In this document: positions 1 to 9,599 of the stretch, one piece after another
Position numbering within the stretch: position 1 is the first letter of the stretch
Layout of the letters: each line of letters opens with the position of its first letter
Assembly (NCBI GenBank): GCA_041476565.1
Contig: JBGOTQ010000001.1
Coordinates: forward strand, 23,853 to 87,852
Length of the DNA: 64,000 bases
DNA from: DATKMG01 sp041476565
GTDB taxonomy: Bacteria; Acidobacteriota; Terriglobia; Versatilivoradales; Versatilivoraceae
Direction: 5' to 3'
Position numbers and translations under genes: made by a program
The notes under the pieces: model-generated
Database searches by the model: none
What the model was told of the DNA's origin: nothing
Seen by the model: the letters and a program-made list of their open reading frames with translations, nothing else

Positions 1-1
1 C

Positions 2-691
2 AAGGTGACCGAGCGGACCAAGCTGATCATAATTAACTCCCCTCAAAATCCCACTGGCGGCCTGCTCACAGAAAGTGATCTCCAGACTATTGCCGAAGTG
101 GCCAGGGAGCGAGACGTGTTGGTTCTGTCGGATGAGATTTATTCTCATATTATTTACGGGGAGGCTCATCAAAGCATCGCCACCCTCAGCGGAATGCTGG
201 AGCGCACCATCATCCTCGACGGTTTCTCAAAGACTTATGCCATGACAGGGTGGAGATTGGGCTACGGTGTGATGCACCCTACCCTCCAAACCCACGTCTC
301 CAAGCTGGTGACCAACAGCGTTTCCTGCACAGCCCCGTTTATCCAGCGAGCAGGCCTTGAAGCCCTGGCGAACACCGCGGCGGCTGTTTCCCACATGGTG
401 GCGGAATTCCGGCGTCGCCGTGACTTGATTGTACGGGGGCTCAACGAAATCCCCGGCCTGCAATGCTTGTGTCCTTCTGGCGCCTTCTACGTTTTTCCCA
501 ACATTCGGGCCTTTGGCAAGAGTAGCAGTGAGTTTGCAGATCGACTCCTCATGGAGGCTGGGGTTGCAGCACTATCCGGCACGGCCTTCGGATCCTACGG
601 AGAAGGGTATATTCGGCTTTCTTACGCAAACTCGCTAGAGAACCTGGACCGGGCGATCCAAAGGATCCGTGAGTTCACTGCACATTTGTGA
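2..691 (+). CDS. PLP-dependent aminotransferase (class I/II), 5' end outside window
   Basis: This is the C-terminal two thirds of a fold-type I aminotransferase of the aspartate aminotransferase family, a cytosolic enzyme moving amino groups between amino acids and 2-oxo acids through pyridoxal phosphate. The reading frame is open to the left edge, so the true start lies outside. Visible landmarks are the NSPQNPTGG motif near the start, SDEIYSHIIY (the Asp that contacts the PLP ring nitrogen), DGFSKTYAMTGWRLGY with the Schiff-base lysine, and the C-terminal IRLSYA containing the carboxylate-binding Arg. The substrate cannot be told from this part. It ends about 120 bp before a convergent regulator gene. 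Confidence 0.9.
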   Translation, partial: KVTERTKLIIINSPQNPTGGLLTESDLQTIAEVARERDVLVLSDEIYSHIIYGEAHQSIATLSGMLERTIILDGFSKTYAMTGWRLGYGVMHPTLQTHVSKLVTNSVSCTAPFIQRAGLEALANTAAAVSHMVAEFRRRRDLIVRGLNEIPGLQCLCPSGAFYVFPNIRAFGKSSSEFADRLLMEAGVAALSGTAFGSYGEGYIRLSYANSLENLDRAIQRIREFTAHL

Positions 692-746
692 CCGGCGGCC
701 ATTCTTGCAGGCAGGTCGATGGGTTGACAGGTCCGATCCGGAATGG

Positions 747-765
747 CGATCTTTGTCGAAGATCG
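747..765. terminator. candidate hairpin between convergent genes
   Basis: A perfect 7-bp stem (CGATCTT/AAGATCG) with a 5-nt loop sits between the convergent ends of the aminotransferase and the regulator. Neither side has a U tract, so it is at best a weak or factor-assisted terminator. Confidence 0.25.
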
Positions 766-809
766 GTGACTGCACCTCCTTATCCTCGCCCCTCGATCTT
801 CAACGCTGT

Positions 810-1505
810 TCAATCCTGCTTTGAGGATGCTTTCAGGTCAATCATCTTGATGCCCGGGACTGGTTCTGTCGTCACCACGCGGATGGCCCGAGCCAACTGG
901 TGAGTGATGCCTTGGATTCGATAACAGGCTTGAAGAATCGACTCTGCTTCCTTTTTCAGCTCTTCATCTTGGCCAGGTTGGTCCAAGCCCTTAGCAATGA
1001 GCCTGGCTGCTCCGACAATCGTGGTAAGGGGATTATTGATCTCATGACACACGGTATTGGCGGCGCCCCGCAGGGTCAAGAACTTCTCGTCTTCCATTTT
1101 CCGCAAATAGCGGCTCTTGGTGTCTAGAAACCGGTTCACGCGCGCCACGACTTCGAACAACTCGGACAGGCCCGACGGTTTCACCAGGTAGTCGTTGGCC
1201 CCGATGTCGATTCCTTTGATCTTGTCTTCCACCTCGCCTTTGGAAGTCAGCATGATTACGATGGTGCTTGTACCCTCCGGCAACTCCCGGATCTTTTGGC
1301 AAACTTTGAACCCGTCCATCTCCGGCATGATGATATCCAGTAGTATGATATCCGGTTTGAGTTCCGTTACCAGTTGGAGGGCTTTCTCGCCGGAACTAGC
1401 ATAGACGACCTGGAAACCGAGACCGGTAAAGCAGTCCACCAGTAGTCCCGCGTAATTAGCATCGTCGTCGACAACCAGGATTTTGGCGTGAGGCACTTCC
1501 AACAT
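810..1505 (-). CDS. response regulator with HisKA-like dimerisation helix and no ATPase domain
   Basis: A 231-residue cytosolic signalling protein. Residues about 5-125 form a receiver domain with the acidic pocket VVDDD, the phospho-acceptor Asp in LLDIIMP, the LTS switch residue and LVKP lysine. A helical linker leads to an H-box (VCHEINNPLT) typical of HisKA dimerisation domains, followed by about 70 helical residues. The HATPase_c domain that should follow is absent and the gene stops cleanly. It may therefore act as a phosphotransfer or dimerisation partner for another kinase. I chose the ATG at 1505, immediately before the receiver core. A TTG at 1571 would add 22 residues with no domain content. 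Confidence 0.8.
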   Translation of the reverse strand: MLEVPHAKILVVDDDANYAGLLVDCFTGLGFQVVYASSGEKALQLVTELKPDIILLDIIMPEMDGFKVCQKIRELPEGTSTIVIMLTSKGEVEDKIKGIDIGANDYLVKPSGLSELFEVVARVNRFLDTKSRYLRKMEDEKFLTLRGAANTVCHEINNPLTTIVGAARLIAKGLDQPGQDEELKKEAESILQACYRIQGITHQLARAIRVVTTEPVPGIKMIDLKASSKQD

Positions 1506-1691
1506 GAGAAGATCCCGTCCAGAAGAGGTGCTTCCAAATGTCCCCTGGAGATGAATCGGCAAGATTCCCAAGAACCCTTATGCCGCCTTGTCTCATCATG
1601 CCTCGGGTCATCCCTCCTGTCAAACCGGCCCGCAGGCAATATCACATGAACCCTGCGGCAAATCAGGGCCTCATCGGGCCCTTTGTATATG

Positions 1692-1720
1692 GAGTCTTAG
1701 CTGGCTGAATGGGTTATAAT
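1692..1720 (+). promoter_or_regulatory. candidate promoter for the GMC oxidoreductase gene
   Basis: A perfect TATAAT hexamer lies at 1715-1720, 33 bp upstream of the oxidoreductase start. The matching -35 position (gagtct) is poor, so the call rests on the -10 element and its place. Confidence 0.3.
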
Positions 1721-1752
1721 AGTTGGGGGTGGAAGGGATGTGCGTTTGAGCC

Positions 1753-3408
1753 ATGGTTAACCGTAACGTCAATGCCGTGATTGTAGGCGCGGGGGCCGGC
1801 GGTGGCATTGTCGCGAAAGAACTGAGTGAGGCCGGCCTCACTGTTGTGCTGCTGGAACGCGGGACCTGGCCGAGTTTCGAAGCGCACGACCACGATGAAT
1901 TAAGCGCCCAAACCTATGGCGTGCTGTGCAACGCCTTTGGGCCTGATGACGATCGATATCGTCGGGTGATTCAGGACACGACCGGTGTGCGGCATGTGGT
2001 GACCCCTATCGAGAGCGGTTATGGGAATATTGCAGCCTGCGTTGGCTCGGGTACCGCCAGCTACGGCGCTATGGCCTGGCGGTTCTTGCCCCAAGATTTC
2101 CGCATGCGCTCGGTTTATGGTTTTCTGGAGGGCTCGACGCTCGATGACTGGCCTATTTCCTATGATGACCTGGAACCTTTCTACGAAAAGGCGGAATGGG
2201 AAATCGGTGTCAGTGGCAACGGCAGTGAAAATCCATTTGCAGCGCTGCGTCGGAGACCTTACCCCATGCCGCCTCATGGGTACACGCTGGCCGCCCGCAG
2301 GCTGGAGCCAGCAGCCAGGAGACTGGCGTTCCATCCCTTTCATATTCCCATGCTCCGCAACACCGTCCCTTTCGGGGGTCGGTCAGCTTGCATCCGCTGC
2401 CGCTACTGCAGCGGGTACGCCTGCGAGGTCAACGCCAAGAACGGGACACACAACACAGTGATCCCGGCGGCATTGGCCACCGGCAATTGTGAGCTGCGCA
2501 TCCAGTGTGTGGCCAGCGAGGTGGGCCTCGACGAGCGCGGGCGGGCCAAAGGTATCCGCTACTTCGATCAAGACCGTCGAGAACGGTTTCAAAGTGCCGA
2601 CTTGGTTGTGCTTTCCTGCTCCGCTACCGAGACGGCCCGGCTCCTACTGAACTCTCGTTCCCGGCTCTTTCCATACGGCGCAGGCAATCGGTTCGACTGG
2701 GTAGGACGGAACCTTCAAGACCATGCTTACACCGGAGCTTGCGGTCTCTTCGGTGAAGAAGTATACGATGACGTGGGACCAGGAGCTTCCATTGCGATCT
2801 CTGATTTCAACCATGGGAACCCCGGACTTAAGGGCGGCGGGATGCTCTGTAACCAGTTCATCAGCCACCCCTATGCCTTTACCCAAAAGCGGCCTCCGGG
2901 AACAGCTGCCTGGGGGTGGGCTCATAAGCTATTCCAGCGGGACTACTTCAAGCGGCACATCGGGATCCACGGCCCTGTGCAGGAGATGCCCATGGCTGAG
3001 TCCCGGGTTGAAGTGGACCCCGGGGTGAAGGACTACTGGGGGATTCCTGTGGCGCGGCTCTCGGGACATCGTCACCCGCATACGATTGAGATCTGCCGAT
3101 ACCTGGCTTCCAAGGCGGACGCTTGGCTAACAGAAGCGGGGGCGATTCAGACCTGGCTCATGATCCCAGGAGCAGGTCTGGGGGGAGGTCCGCATCAGGC
3201 TGGCACTTGCCGGATGGGGAAGGATCCGAAAACTTCTGTCACCAATCGTTATGGCCAGGTTCACGAGATTGATAATCTCTTCATTGCGGACGGAAGCCTG
3301 CATGTGACCAACGGCGGGTTTAATCCAGTTTTAACAATTATGGCGTTGGGCTACTGGGTCTCCAATTACCTAAGGCGCGAGTGGACAGGGACCCGATTTC
3401 ACTCCTAA
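1753..3408 (+). CDS. GMC family FAD-dependent oxidoreductase
   Basis: A 551-residue flavoprotein of the glucose-methanol-choline family, which oxidises alcohols or sugars. The N terminus carries the ADP-binding Rossmann motif GAGAGGGIVAKEL (about residues 12-24). A cysteine-rich stretch, CIRCRYCSGYAC, lies near residue 215; such a stretch is common in bacterial dehydrogenase-type GMC proteins. The C-terminal GMC_oxred_C domain has HQAGTCRMG and GGFNPVLTIMALG, with the family's active-site His and Asn. No TAT signal and no small or cytochrome subunit gene are adjacent, so the electron acceptor is unknown. It converges on the sugar isomerase gene, and the two stop codons overlap. The substrate cannot be assigned. 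Confidence 0.88.
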   Translation: MVNRNVNAVIVGAGAGGGIVAKELSEAGLTVVLLERGTWPSFEAHDHDELSAQTYGVLCNAFGPDDDRYRRVIQDTTGVRHVVTPIESGYGNIAACVGSGTASYGAMAWRFLPQDFRMRSVYGFLEGSTLDDWPISYDDLEPFYEKAEWEIGVSGNGSENPFAALRRRPYPMPPHGYTLAARRLEPAARRLAFHPFHIPMLRNTVPFGGRSACIRCRYCSGYACEVNAKNGTHNTVIPAALATGNCELRIQCVASEVGLDERGRAKGIRYFDQDRRERFQSADLVVLSCSATETARLLLNSRSRLFPYGAGNRFDWVGRNLQDHAYTGACGLFGEEVYDDVGPGASIAISDFNHGNPGLKGGGMLCNQFISHPYAFTQKRPPGTAAWGWAHKLFQRDYFKRHIGIHGPVQEMPMAESRVEVDPGVKDYWGIPVARLSGHRHPHTIEICRYLASKADAWLTEAGAIQTWLMIPGAGLGGGPHQAGTCRMGKDPKTSVTNRYGQVHEIDNLFIADGSLHVTNGGFNPVLTIMALGYWVSNYLRREWTGTRFHS

Positions 3409-4292
3409 CTAATCAACCTCCTGATCTTGTTCAAACCGGCTCCGGCCGTGGCATCCAGGTTAGCTTCACTGCCGCCGCCACGCAGGGGGGAACACATTTC
3501 GTAGGCAACGTATCCGTCAAATCCCCCCTCTTTAAGCCCTGCGAAAAACCTCTCCAGGTCAATAAACCCTTCCCCCAAGGGCACCGCCCGAACCATTTCG
3601 GGCAACGGCCGATAATTCACCAGCCCCGGCATGTAGGCAAACCGCTTGAGCCGGATGTAATCTGCTAGGGTAGTCTGAACCATTCGGGGGGCCAAAAGTC
3701 TGGCGCCGAGGTAAGGGTCTTCTCCCATTAGGGCTGGCGCCCACGGATCGTACATGGCCCGACAATTGGGATGGTTCACGTCGTCGAGAAACTCAGCGAA
3801 TGCGCCTGAAGCGATCCCGACATCATGGTGATTCTGGAGTCCTAGAATGATCCCGTAATCTGAAGCAATGGCCGCGCATTCCCGAATAGTTTTGACACAC
3901 CGGGTCCAATCATCCATGTAATTCGCTTCCTCAGTCGTGTAGCCCGTAAAGACTCGAACAATCCTGGCACCCAGACATTGAGCCATCCGGGCCAAGTCGC
4001 GGACATATGCTACCTGCATCTCCCCAAAAGGAACTTCCAGGGAACTCTTCCCCACCGTGAAATCGGTATAGCCTGCGAGTGTCGCTATCTCGATGCGATG
4101 CGCGGCGGCACATTCTTTGATCCTCGGCAATTCACTCTCGCTCCAATCCAGTGTTGACAAGTGCGGCCGCTTCCCCATGAGTTCCACTGCCGAGTAACCG
4201 AGATCGGCAGCTCTGGCAATGAAACTCAACAAATCGAGTCCGTGTTGGCCCCAGAGGCCTGCATAGCTGACAGAAAACAGGGTGGGAAGCAT
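3405..4292 (-). CDS. sugar phosphate isomerase/epimerase (AP endonuclease 2-like TIM barrel)
   Basis: A 295-residue protein with the xylose-isomerase-like TIM barrel. It opens with a typical first strand (LFSVSYAGLWGQ) and has metal-site motifs in strand order: VELMGKRP, GLQNHHDVG and the C-terminal YVAYEMCSPL with the metal-binding Glu. Family members isomerise or epimerise sugars and inositols, or act as dehydratases on 3-keto sugars. It lies tail to tail with the GMC oxidoreductase, whose product (possibly a keto sugar) could be a substrate; that link is inference. The start has an AGGA ribosome-binding site. Confidence 0.82.
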   Translation of the reverse strand: MLPTLFSVSYAGLWGQHGLDLLSFIARAADLGYSAVELMGKRPHLSTLDWSESELPRIKECAAAHRIEIATLAGYTDFTVGKSSLEVPFGEMQVAYVRDLARMAQCLGARIVRVFTGYTTEEANYMDDWTRCVKTIRECAAIASDYGIILGLQNHHDVGIASGAFAEFLDDVNHPNCRAMYDPWAPALMGEDPYLGARLLAPRMVQTTLADYIRLKRFAYMPGLVNYRPLPEMVRAVPLGEGFIDLERFFAGLKEGGFDGYVAYEMCSPLRGGGSEANLDATAGAGLNKIRRLIS

Positions 4293-4384
4293 AATTTGCA
4301 GTCCTGGTTGTCGGGTTCTCGTTTCACGGCTAGGCCCTTGGCGTCAATGAAAGCTGGGCTTCCTCCTGCACCCTGCTGATGCTG

Positions 4385-4585
4385 TCACGTGCTGGGCCTG
4401 CCTCCCAAAACCCGGGCTGGAAGCAAGATCAAGGCTCGCAACAGTTCGAACACCCCCGTGATAGCGATGCCGAGGAGCCGAAACGGCAACAGGAAAAGCC
4501 ACACAAATGGGTACAAGACCAATGCCAGCAGCGCCAATGGCCAGCACAGAACCAGCAGAATGCACCAGAGCAGGAATTTGACCAC
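4385..4585 (-). CDS. small hydrophobic membrane protein, unknown function
   Basis: A 66-residue protein that is almost entirely hydrophobic (two adjoining membrane spans, about residues 3-33 and 36-58) and ends in a short basic tail. Only a GTG start at 4585 is available in frame, behind a G-rich stretch. It sits between gyrA and the sugar isomerase on the same strand. I do not recognise a named family. Clean hydrophobic helices, with no Pro-rich or low-complexity shadow look, favour a real gene. Confidence 0.6.
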   Translation of the reverse strand: MVKFLLWCILLVLCWPLALLALVLYPFVWLFLLPFRLLGIAITGVFELLRALILLPARVLGGRPST

Positions 4586-4657
4586 GAGTCATCCCCCCGG
4601 GAAGGATTACGAGAAGATTAATAAGCTATAAGTTAACCGCCCTGGACTTCGGCGGCC

Positions 4658-7126
4658 TCAATGAACCGTCGGAGACTGATTCTCCAGGAACTTCTCGGAC
4701 TGGCTGGTAATCAGAGAAGCCGCGGCAACTTGGTCGTCCTCTCCCAAGTCGATCAGCTTGACACCTTGGGTGCTCCGGCCCGCTGCGCGGATGGCAGAGG
4801 CTTCAAGCCGGATAACCTTCCCTTGGGCCGTGATGAGCATGACCTCGGATTCGTCATCCACCTTCATGATCGCCACTACCGGCCCGTTCTTCTCCGTGGT
4901 CCTGACGTTGATGATGCCTTTGCCACTGCGCGCCTGGAGTCGATATTCGCGGATTCGGGTGCGCTTTCCGTATCCGTTCTCCGTTACAGAGAGAATGAGC
5001 CCTTCATCCCCGCTGATAGTCATTCCGACCAGGTAATCCCGTTCAGCCAGCTCGATTCCCCTGACTCCTCTGGCCTGGCGGCCCATGTCGCGCACATCAT
5101 CCTCGTGAAAACGAATGCACTTGCCTTGGTGGGTACCCAGGAAGATTTGGTTCTTGCCCGTGGTCAGCTCGGCTGCAATGAGTTCGTCTCCCCCATCCAA
5201 ACTAATCGCAATGATGCCTCGTGCCATCGGATTGTTGAAAGCATCCAGGCGAATCTTCTTGACCACCCCTTTGCGGGTGGCGAACATGACGAAGCGTTCC
5301 TCGCTGAAATCCGTTACTGGAACGACGGCTGTCATCTTCTCTTCTGGAGCCAGGCTGACCAGATTGACAATGGCTTTGCCCTTCCCTGTGGTCCCGACGT
5401 CCGGGATCTCGTAAACCTTCAGCCAATGAACCTTTCCCAGATTGGTGAAGATCAGGATGTAACTATGGGTAGAAGCCACGAAGAGGTGTTCCACGAAATC
5501 TTCTTCACGGGTGCGCATGCCGATTCGTCCTTTGCCGCCGCGATGCTGCATGCGGTAGACATTGACCGGAGTACGCTTGGCATAGCCGCTGTGCGTCACC
5601 GTAACCGCCACATCCTCTACTGTAATCAGGTCCTCGAGCTTGATTTCAGCATGTTCATCGACGATCTGTGTGCGCCGCCCGTCTCCGTACTGTTTCTGGA
5701 TCTCCTTCAGTTCCTTGATAATGAGTGCCCTCAAAACCCCCTCATTGACCAAGATCTCCTTCAACTCGGCAATCCGTTTGATCAGGTTTTGATATTCCTC
5801 CAGCAGCTTCTCGCGCTCCATGCTGGTCAGTCTTTGCAGCTGCAAGTCCAAAATGGCCTGGGCTTGGACCAGCGAGAAAGCAAATTGCCTCGTCAACCCT
5901 TCCCTCGCCTCCTGGGGAGATTTGGAGGCTCGGATGAGTTTAATGACGGCGTCAATCTTATCCAGGGCTTTTGTGAGGCCTTCCAGGATATGGGCCCTCT
6001 CTTCGGCCTTGCGCAGTTCAAATTGGGTGCGGCGCCGTACCACATCGATACGGTGCTCTACAAAATAACGGACCGTCTCTAAGAGGGCGAGAATGCGCGG
6101 CTGCCCATTGACGATAGCCAGCATGATGACCCCAAAGCTGGTTTGCATGGACGTTTGCTTGTAGAGGTTATTGAGGATCACCTCCGGCTGCTCGTCGCGC
6201 CGCAGCTCCAGGACGATGCGCATGCCGTCGCGATCACTTTCATCGCGCAGGTCTGTGATCCCCTCTATCTTTTTTTCCTGAACCAGCTCGGCGATGCGCT
6301 CAATCAGTTTGGCCTTGTTGACCTGGTAGGGGATCTCGGTAACAACAATCATCTCCTTATCGCCGCGCGCCTGCTTTTCAATGGCAGCACGGGCTCGCAG
6401 AACTATCGAGCCCCGGCCGGTGGCATAGGCTTGCTGGATACCGGCGCGCCCGTAGATAAACCCACCGGTGGGAAAGTCCGGGCCGGGGATATGCCGCGCC
6501 AGGTCTTCGGTCGTGGCCTCAGGGTTGTTGATGAAATGAATGACCGCATTGATGACCTCGTTGAGGTTGTGCGGGGGAATGTTGGTGGCCATCCCCACCG
6601 CAATCCCCGCCGAGCCATTCACCAACAGGTTAGGGATCTGGGCCGGCAGATAGGCCGGCTCAAGCTGGCTTTCGTCGTAATTGGGAACAAAGTCGATCGT
6701 TTCCTTCTCAATGTCCGCCAGCATCTCCACGGCGATGCGGGAGAGCTTGGCTTCGGTATAACGCATCGCCGCAGGGGGGTCGCCGTCCACAGACCCGAAG
6801 TTCCCTTGCCCGTCGACCAGCGGATAGCGCAGTGAAAAATTCTGCGCCATGCGAACCAACGTGTCGTAGATGGCTGCATCACCGTGGGGGTGAAAGTTGC
6901 CCATCACTTCGCCCACGATTTTCGCGCATTTCCGGTAGGGTTTGTTGGGAGCTAGTCCCATTTCATTCATCCCGTAGAGAATACGTCGATGTACGGGCTT
7001 CAGCCCATCCCTGACATCGGGGAGCGCGCGCCCAATGATCACGCTCATCGCGTAGTCAATGTAGGAGCGCCGCATTTCGTCTTCAATGTTGACCGGCGTA
7101 TGGTTAAAAGAGAGCTGCCCTTCCAT
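4658..7126 (-). CDS. gyrA: DNA gyrase subunit A
   Basis: The 822-residue breakage-reunion subunit of DNA gyrase, which with GyrB introduces negative supercoils. The N terminus has the conserved SYIDYAMSVIIGRALPDVRD segment, the quinolone-region helix HPHGDAAIYDTLVRMAQ (residues 79-95) and the active-site Tyr at residue 123 in AMRYTEAKLS. The C-terminal beta-pinwheel carries a GyrA box-like QHRGGKGR. Residue 84, equivalent to E. coli Ser83, is Ala. The start follows an AAGGA site and lies 10 bp after gyrB, so the two are cotranscribed. Length is normal for the family. Confidence 0.98.
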   Translation of the reverse strand: MEGQLSFNHTPVNIEDEMRRSYIDYAMSVIIGRALPDVRDGLKPVHRRILYGMNEMGLAPNKPYRKCAKIVGEVMGNFHPHGDAAIYDTLVRMAQNFSLRYPLVDGQGNFGSVDGDPPAAMRYTEAKLSRIAVEMLADIEKETIDFVPNYDESQLEPAYLPAQIPNLLVNGSAGIAVGMATNIPPHNLNEVINAVIHFINNPEATTEDLARHIPGPDFPTGGFIYGRAGIQQAYATGRGSIVLRARAAIEKQARGDKEMIVVTEIPYQVNKAKLIERIAELVQEKKIEGITDLRDESDRDGMRIVLELRRDEQPEVILNNLYKQTSMQTSFGVIMLAIVNGQPRILALLETVRYFVEHRIDVVRRRTQFELRKAEERAHILEGLTKALDKIDAVIKLIRASKSPQEAREGLTRQFAFSLVQAQAILDLQLQRLTSMEREKLLEEYQNLIKRIAELKEILVNEGVLRALIIKELKEIQKQYGDGRRTQIVDEHAEIKLEDLITVEDVAVTVTHSGYAKRTPVNVYRMQHRGGKGRIGMRTREEDFVEHLFVASTHSYILIFTNLGKVHWLKVYEIPDVGTTGKGKAIVNLVSLAPEEKMTAVVPVTDFSEERFVMFATRKGVVKKIRLDAFNNPMARGIIAISLDGGDELIAAELTTGKNQIFLGTHQGKCIRFHEDDVRDMGRQARGVRGIELAERDYLVGMTISGDEGLILSVTENGYGKRTRIREYRLQARSGKGIINVRTTEKNGPVVAIMKVDDESEVMLITAQGKVIRLEASAIRAAGRSTQGVKLIDLGEDDQVAAASLITSQSEKFLENQSPTVH

Positions 7127-7136
7127 GGGATTCCTT

Positions 7137-9599
7137 CTAGACGTCGAGATTCTTTACATCCAGAGCATTATCCTCAATGAACTTACGGCGGGGTTCGACG
7201 GCGTCACCCATCAGGACCGTGAAGATCTCGTCGGTCTCGACAGCATCGTCGATGCGCACTTGCAGCAACGTGCGCGTCTCTGCATTCATCGTGGTTTCCC
7301 ACAATTGCCCGGGATTCATTTCCCCCAACCCCTTGTATCGCTGGATGCTGAATTCTTTCTTGCCCGAGGCCAGGATGTGATCCAGTAATTCTTCACGAGT
7401 GTTCAACTCTTTCCTGGTTCCTCCCTTAGTCTCGCCCTTCTGCTCGATCGTGAAGGGGGCCTTGTCATATTCCTTCAAGGAGTGAGCCAGCGAGATGGCC
7501 CGCTTGTACTCCGCCAGGGAGATGAAGCTCAGATCGAAGACGCGGCGATAACTGCCGTTTTCCGGCCCTCCCGTGATGACCAGATTGTAGAGACTGTGCT
7601 CTTCGTCAAAGACAATTTCCGTCTCGTAGCCGAGGTCCATCACCTTCCCTGCCGTGGCTTCCAGCATTCCCTTCTGGGCCAGGTGCGCTTTTGCCTCTAC
7701 CCCGCTTTCCATAAGGATCTGCGCTAGCTTGCGATCTCTCAGCCGTTTCTCCAGCTTTGCGAAGAAATTCCTGTAGTCGACCAGGCTATTGAGGAAGGAC
7801 ATCAACTGGCGGGCCTGCAACACTTGGCTTTCATTCCCGATTTTGACCTCAATATCTTCCGTGGCGCTCCGCATCAGCTCTCGAGTCAGTCCCTTTTCGT
7901 CCTTAATGTAGTCTTCCTTTCTGTTTTTCTTGATCTTGAACAAGGGCGGCTGGGCGATGAACACATGCCCTCGTTCGATCAGCTCGGTCATTTGCCGAAA
8001 GAAGAAGGTCAACAGCAGGGTTCGAATGTGAGAACCGTCGACATCGGCATCGGTCATGATGATGATCTTGTTGTAACGCAGTTTGGCAACGTCAAAGTCC
8101 TCACTACCGATGCCAGTTCCCAGTGCCGTGATCATGGCCCGGATTTCCTCATGCCCAAGCATCTTGTCATAACGGGCTTTTTCGACATTGAGAATCTTTC
8201 CCTTCAGCGGCAAGACCGCCTGGAACCTGCGGTCGCGACCCTGTTTGGCCGACCCACCCGCAGAGTCTCCCTCAACGATGAAGATCTCGCAGCGGGCAGG
8301 ATCCCTTTCCTGGCAGTCCGCCAATTTACCGGGCAGGGACGCGGAATCCAGGGCCCCCTTGCGGCGTGTTAGGTCCCGCGCCTTGCGAGCCGCCTCGCGA
8401 GCTCGGGCCGCTTCGACGGCTTTAGAGATAATCTTCCGGGCCACTGATGGATTCTTTTCAAAACTGTCCGACAGTCTTTCGTTGATGAAGGTCTCTACCA
8501 GACCCTTGATGTCACTGTTGAGTTTTCCCTTGGTCTGCCCTTCGAATTGAGGCTGTGGAAGTTTCACGCTGATCACAGCGACAAGGCCTTCCCTGACGTC
8601 GTCTCCTGTCAGGTTCTCCTTGAGATCCTTAAAGAGCCCTGAAGATTGGCCGTAATTGTTGATGGTTCGAGTCAAGGCCGAACGGAATCCGGAAAGGTGG
8701 GTGCCACCGTCCACTGTGTTGATGTTATTGGCAAAGGAAAAAACGTTTTCCGTGTAGGTGTCGTTATACTGGATGGCTAGTTCGATGTCGACACTCTCTT
8801 TGGTCGACTCAAAGTAGATGGGTAGATCATGCAAGACCGTTTTGTTTTTGTTGAGGTGCTTGACGAATTCGGAGATTCCCCCCAAATAGCGGAACTCGTG
8901 CCTTTTATCCGAGCGCTCGTCCGTAATGGTAATGATCACGCCTTTGTTGAGGAACGAGAGTTCCCTGAGGCGCTGGGACAGCGTATCAAAATTGAATTCA
9001 CTGGTCTCAAAAATGGTCGTATCCGGTTTGAAAGTGATCTTAGTCCCACGCCGGTCGGTGTGACCGGTTTCCTGCAAGGGCTCCAGAGGCTTGCCCCGCC
9101 GGTAGGACTGCTGATAGACCTTACAATCGCGCCAGATTTCCAACTCCAGTTCTTCGGAAAGTGCATTTACACAGGAGACCCCCACGCCATGAAGCCCTCC
9201 CGAGACTTTGTAGCTGTTGCTGTCGAATTTTCCTCCTGCATGGAGCGTGGTCATTACCACTTCAGCCGCCGATTTACCCTCCCCAGTGTGGAAGTCCACT
9301 GGGATGCCCCGACCGTTATCCACCACTGTAACCGAGTTATCCACATGGATAGTGACTTCGACCCGATCACAATAGCCAGCCAAGGCTTCATCGACGGAGT
9401 TATCGACCACTTCGTAGACGAGGTGGTGCAGGCCTAACTCGCCGGTCGAGCCAATATACATGGCCGGCCTCTTGCGGACCGCCTCCAGCCCTTCCAGCAC
9501 CTTGATGCTCGAGGCATCGTAAGTGGATTCGTCGTGATTCTTCGTCGTGTTGGCACCATTGCTATGGTTGCTCACCTTGACGGCTTCTTTTTCTTTCAT
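7137..9599 (-). CDS. gyrB: DNA gyrase subunit B
   Basis: The 820-residue ATPase subunit of gyrase. The GHKL ATPase domain shows EVVDNSVDEAL, VDNGRGIPVD and GGLHGVGVSCVNAL. The Toprim domain has EGDSAGGSAKQGRDR and the acidic MTDADVDGSHI, and the tail ends with RYKGLGEMNPGQLW. The start is uncertain: the ATG at 9599 is preferred, but a TTG at 9641 would add 14 residues, and the first about 30 residues are a poorly conserved polar extension either way. It follows dnaN directly on the minus strand. The recF gene often found between dnaN and gyrB is missing here. Confidence 0.97.
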   Translation of the reverse strand: MKEKEAVKVSNHSNGANTTKNHDESTYDASSIKVLEGLEAVRKRPAMYIGSTGELGLHHLVYEVVDNSVDEALAGYCDRVEVTIHVDNSVTVVDNGRGIPVDFHTGEGKSAAEVVMTTLHAGGKFDSNSYKVSGGLHGVGVSCVNALSEELELEIWRDCKVYQQSYRRGKPLEPLQETGHTDRRGTKITFKPDTTIFETSEFNFDTLSQRLRELSFLNKGVIITITDERSDKRHEFRYLGGISEFVKHLNKNKTVLHDLPIYFESTKESVDIELAIQYNDTYTENVFSFANNINTVDGGTHLSGFRSALTRTINNYGQSSGLFKDLKENLTGDDVREGLVAVISVKLPQPQFEGQTKGKLNSDIKGLVETFINERLSDSFEKNPSVARKIISKAVEAARAREAARKARDLTRRKGALDSASLPGKLADCQERDPARCEIFIVEGDSAGGSAKQGRDRRFQAVLPLKGKILNVEKARYDKMLGHEEIRAMITALGTGIGSEDFDVAKLRYNKIIIMTDADVDGSHIRTLLLTFFFRQMTELIERGHVFIAQPPLFKIKKNRKEDYIKDEKGLTRELMRSATEDIEVKIGNESQVLQARQLMSFLNSLVDYRNFFAKLEKRLRDRKLAQILMESGVEAKAHLAQKGMLEATAGKVMDLGYETEIVFDEEHSLYNLVITGGPENGSYRRVFDLSFISLAEYKRAISLAHSLKEYDKAPFTIEQKGETKGGTRKELNTREELLDHILASGKKEFSIQRYKGLGEMNPGQLWETTMNAETRTLLQVRIDDAVETDEIFTVLMGDAVEPRRKFIEDNALDVKNLDV

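Noticed and set aside
4661..6082. Long plus-strand open frame of 473 codons opposite gyrA
   Set aside because: It lies entirely antisense to gyrA, shows no family motif, and its composition mirrors the codon bias of gyrA; it is a shadow frame.
9313..9341. Two TTATCCAC-like DnaA-box matches inside gyrB
   Set aside because: They fall in codons for the conserved VDN motifs of the GHKL domain (read on the other strand), so the match is explained by protein coding.
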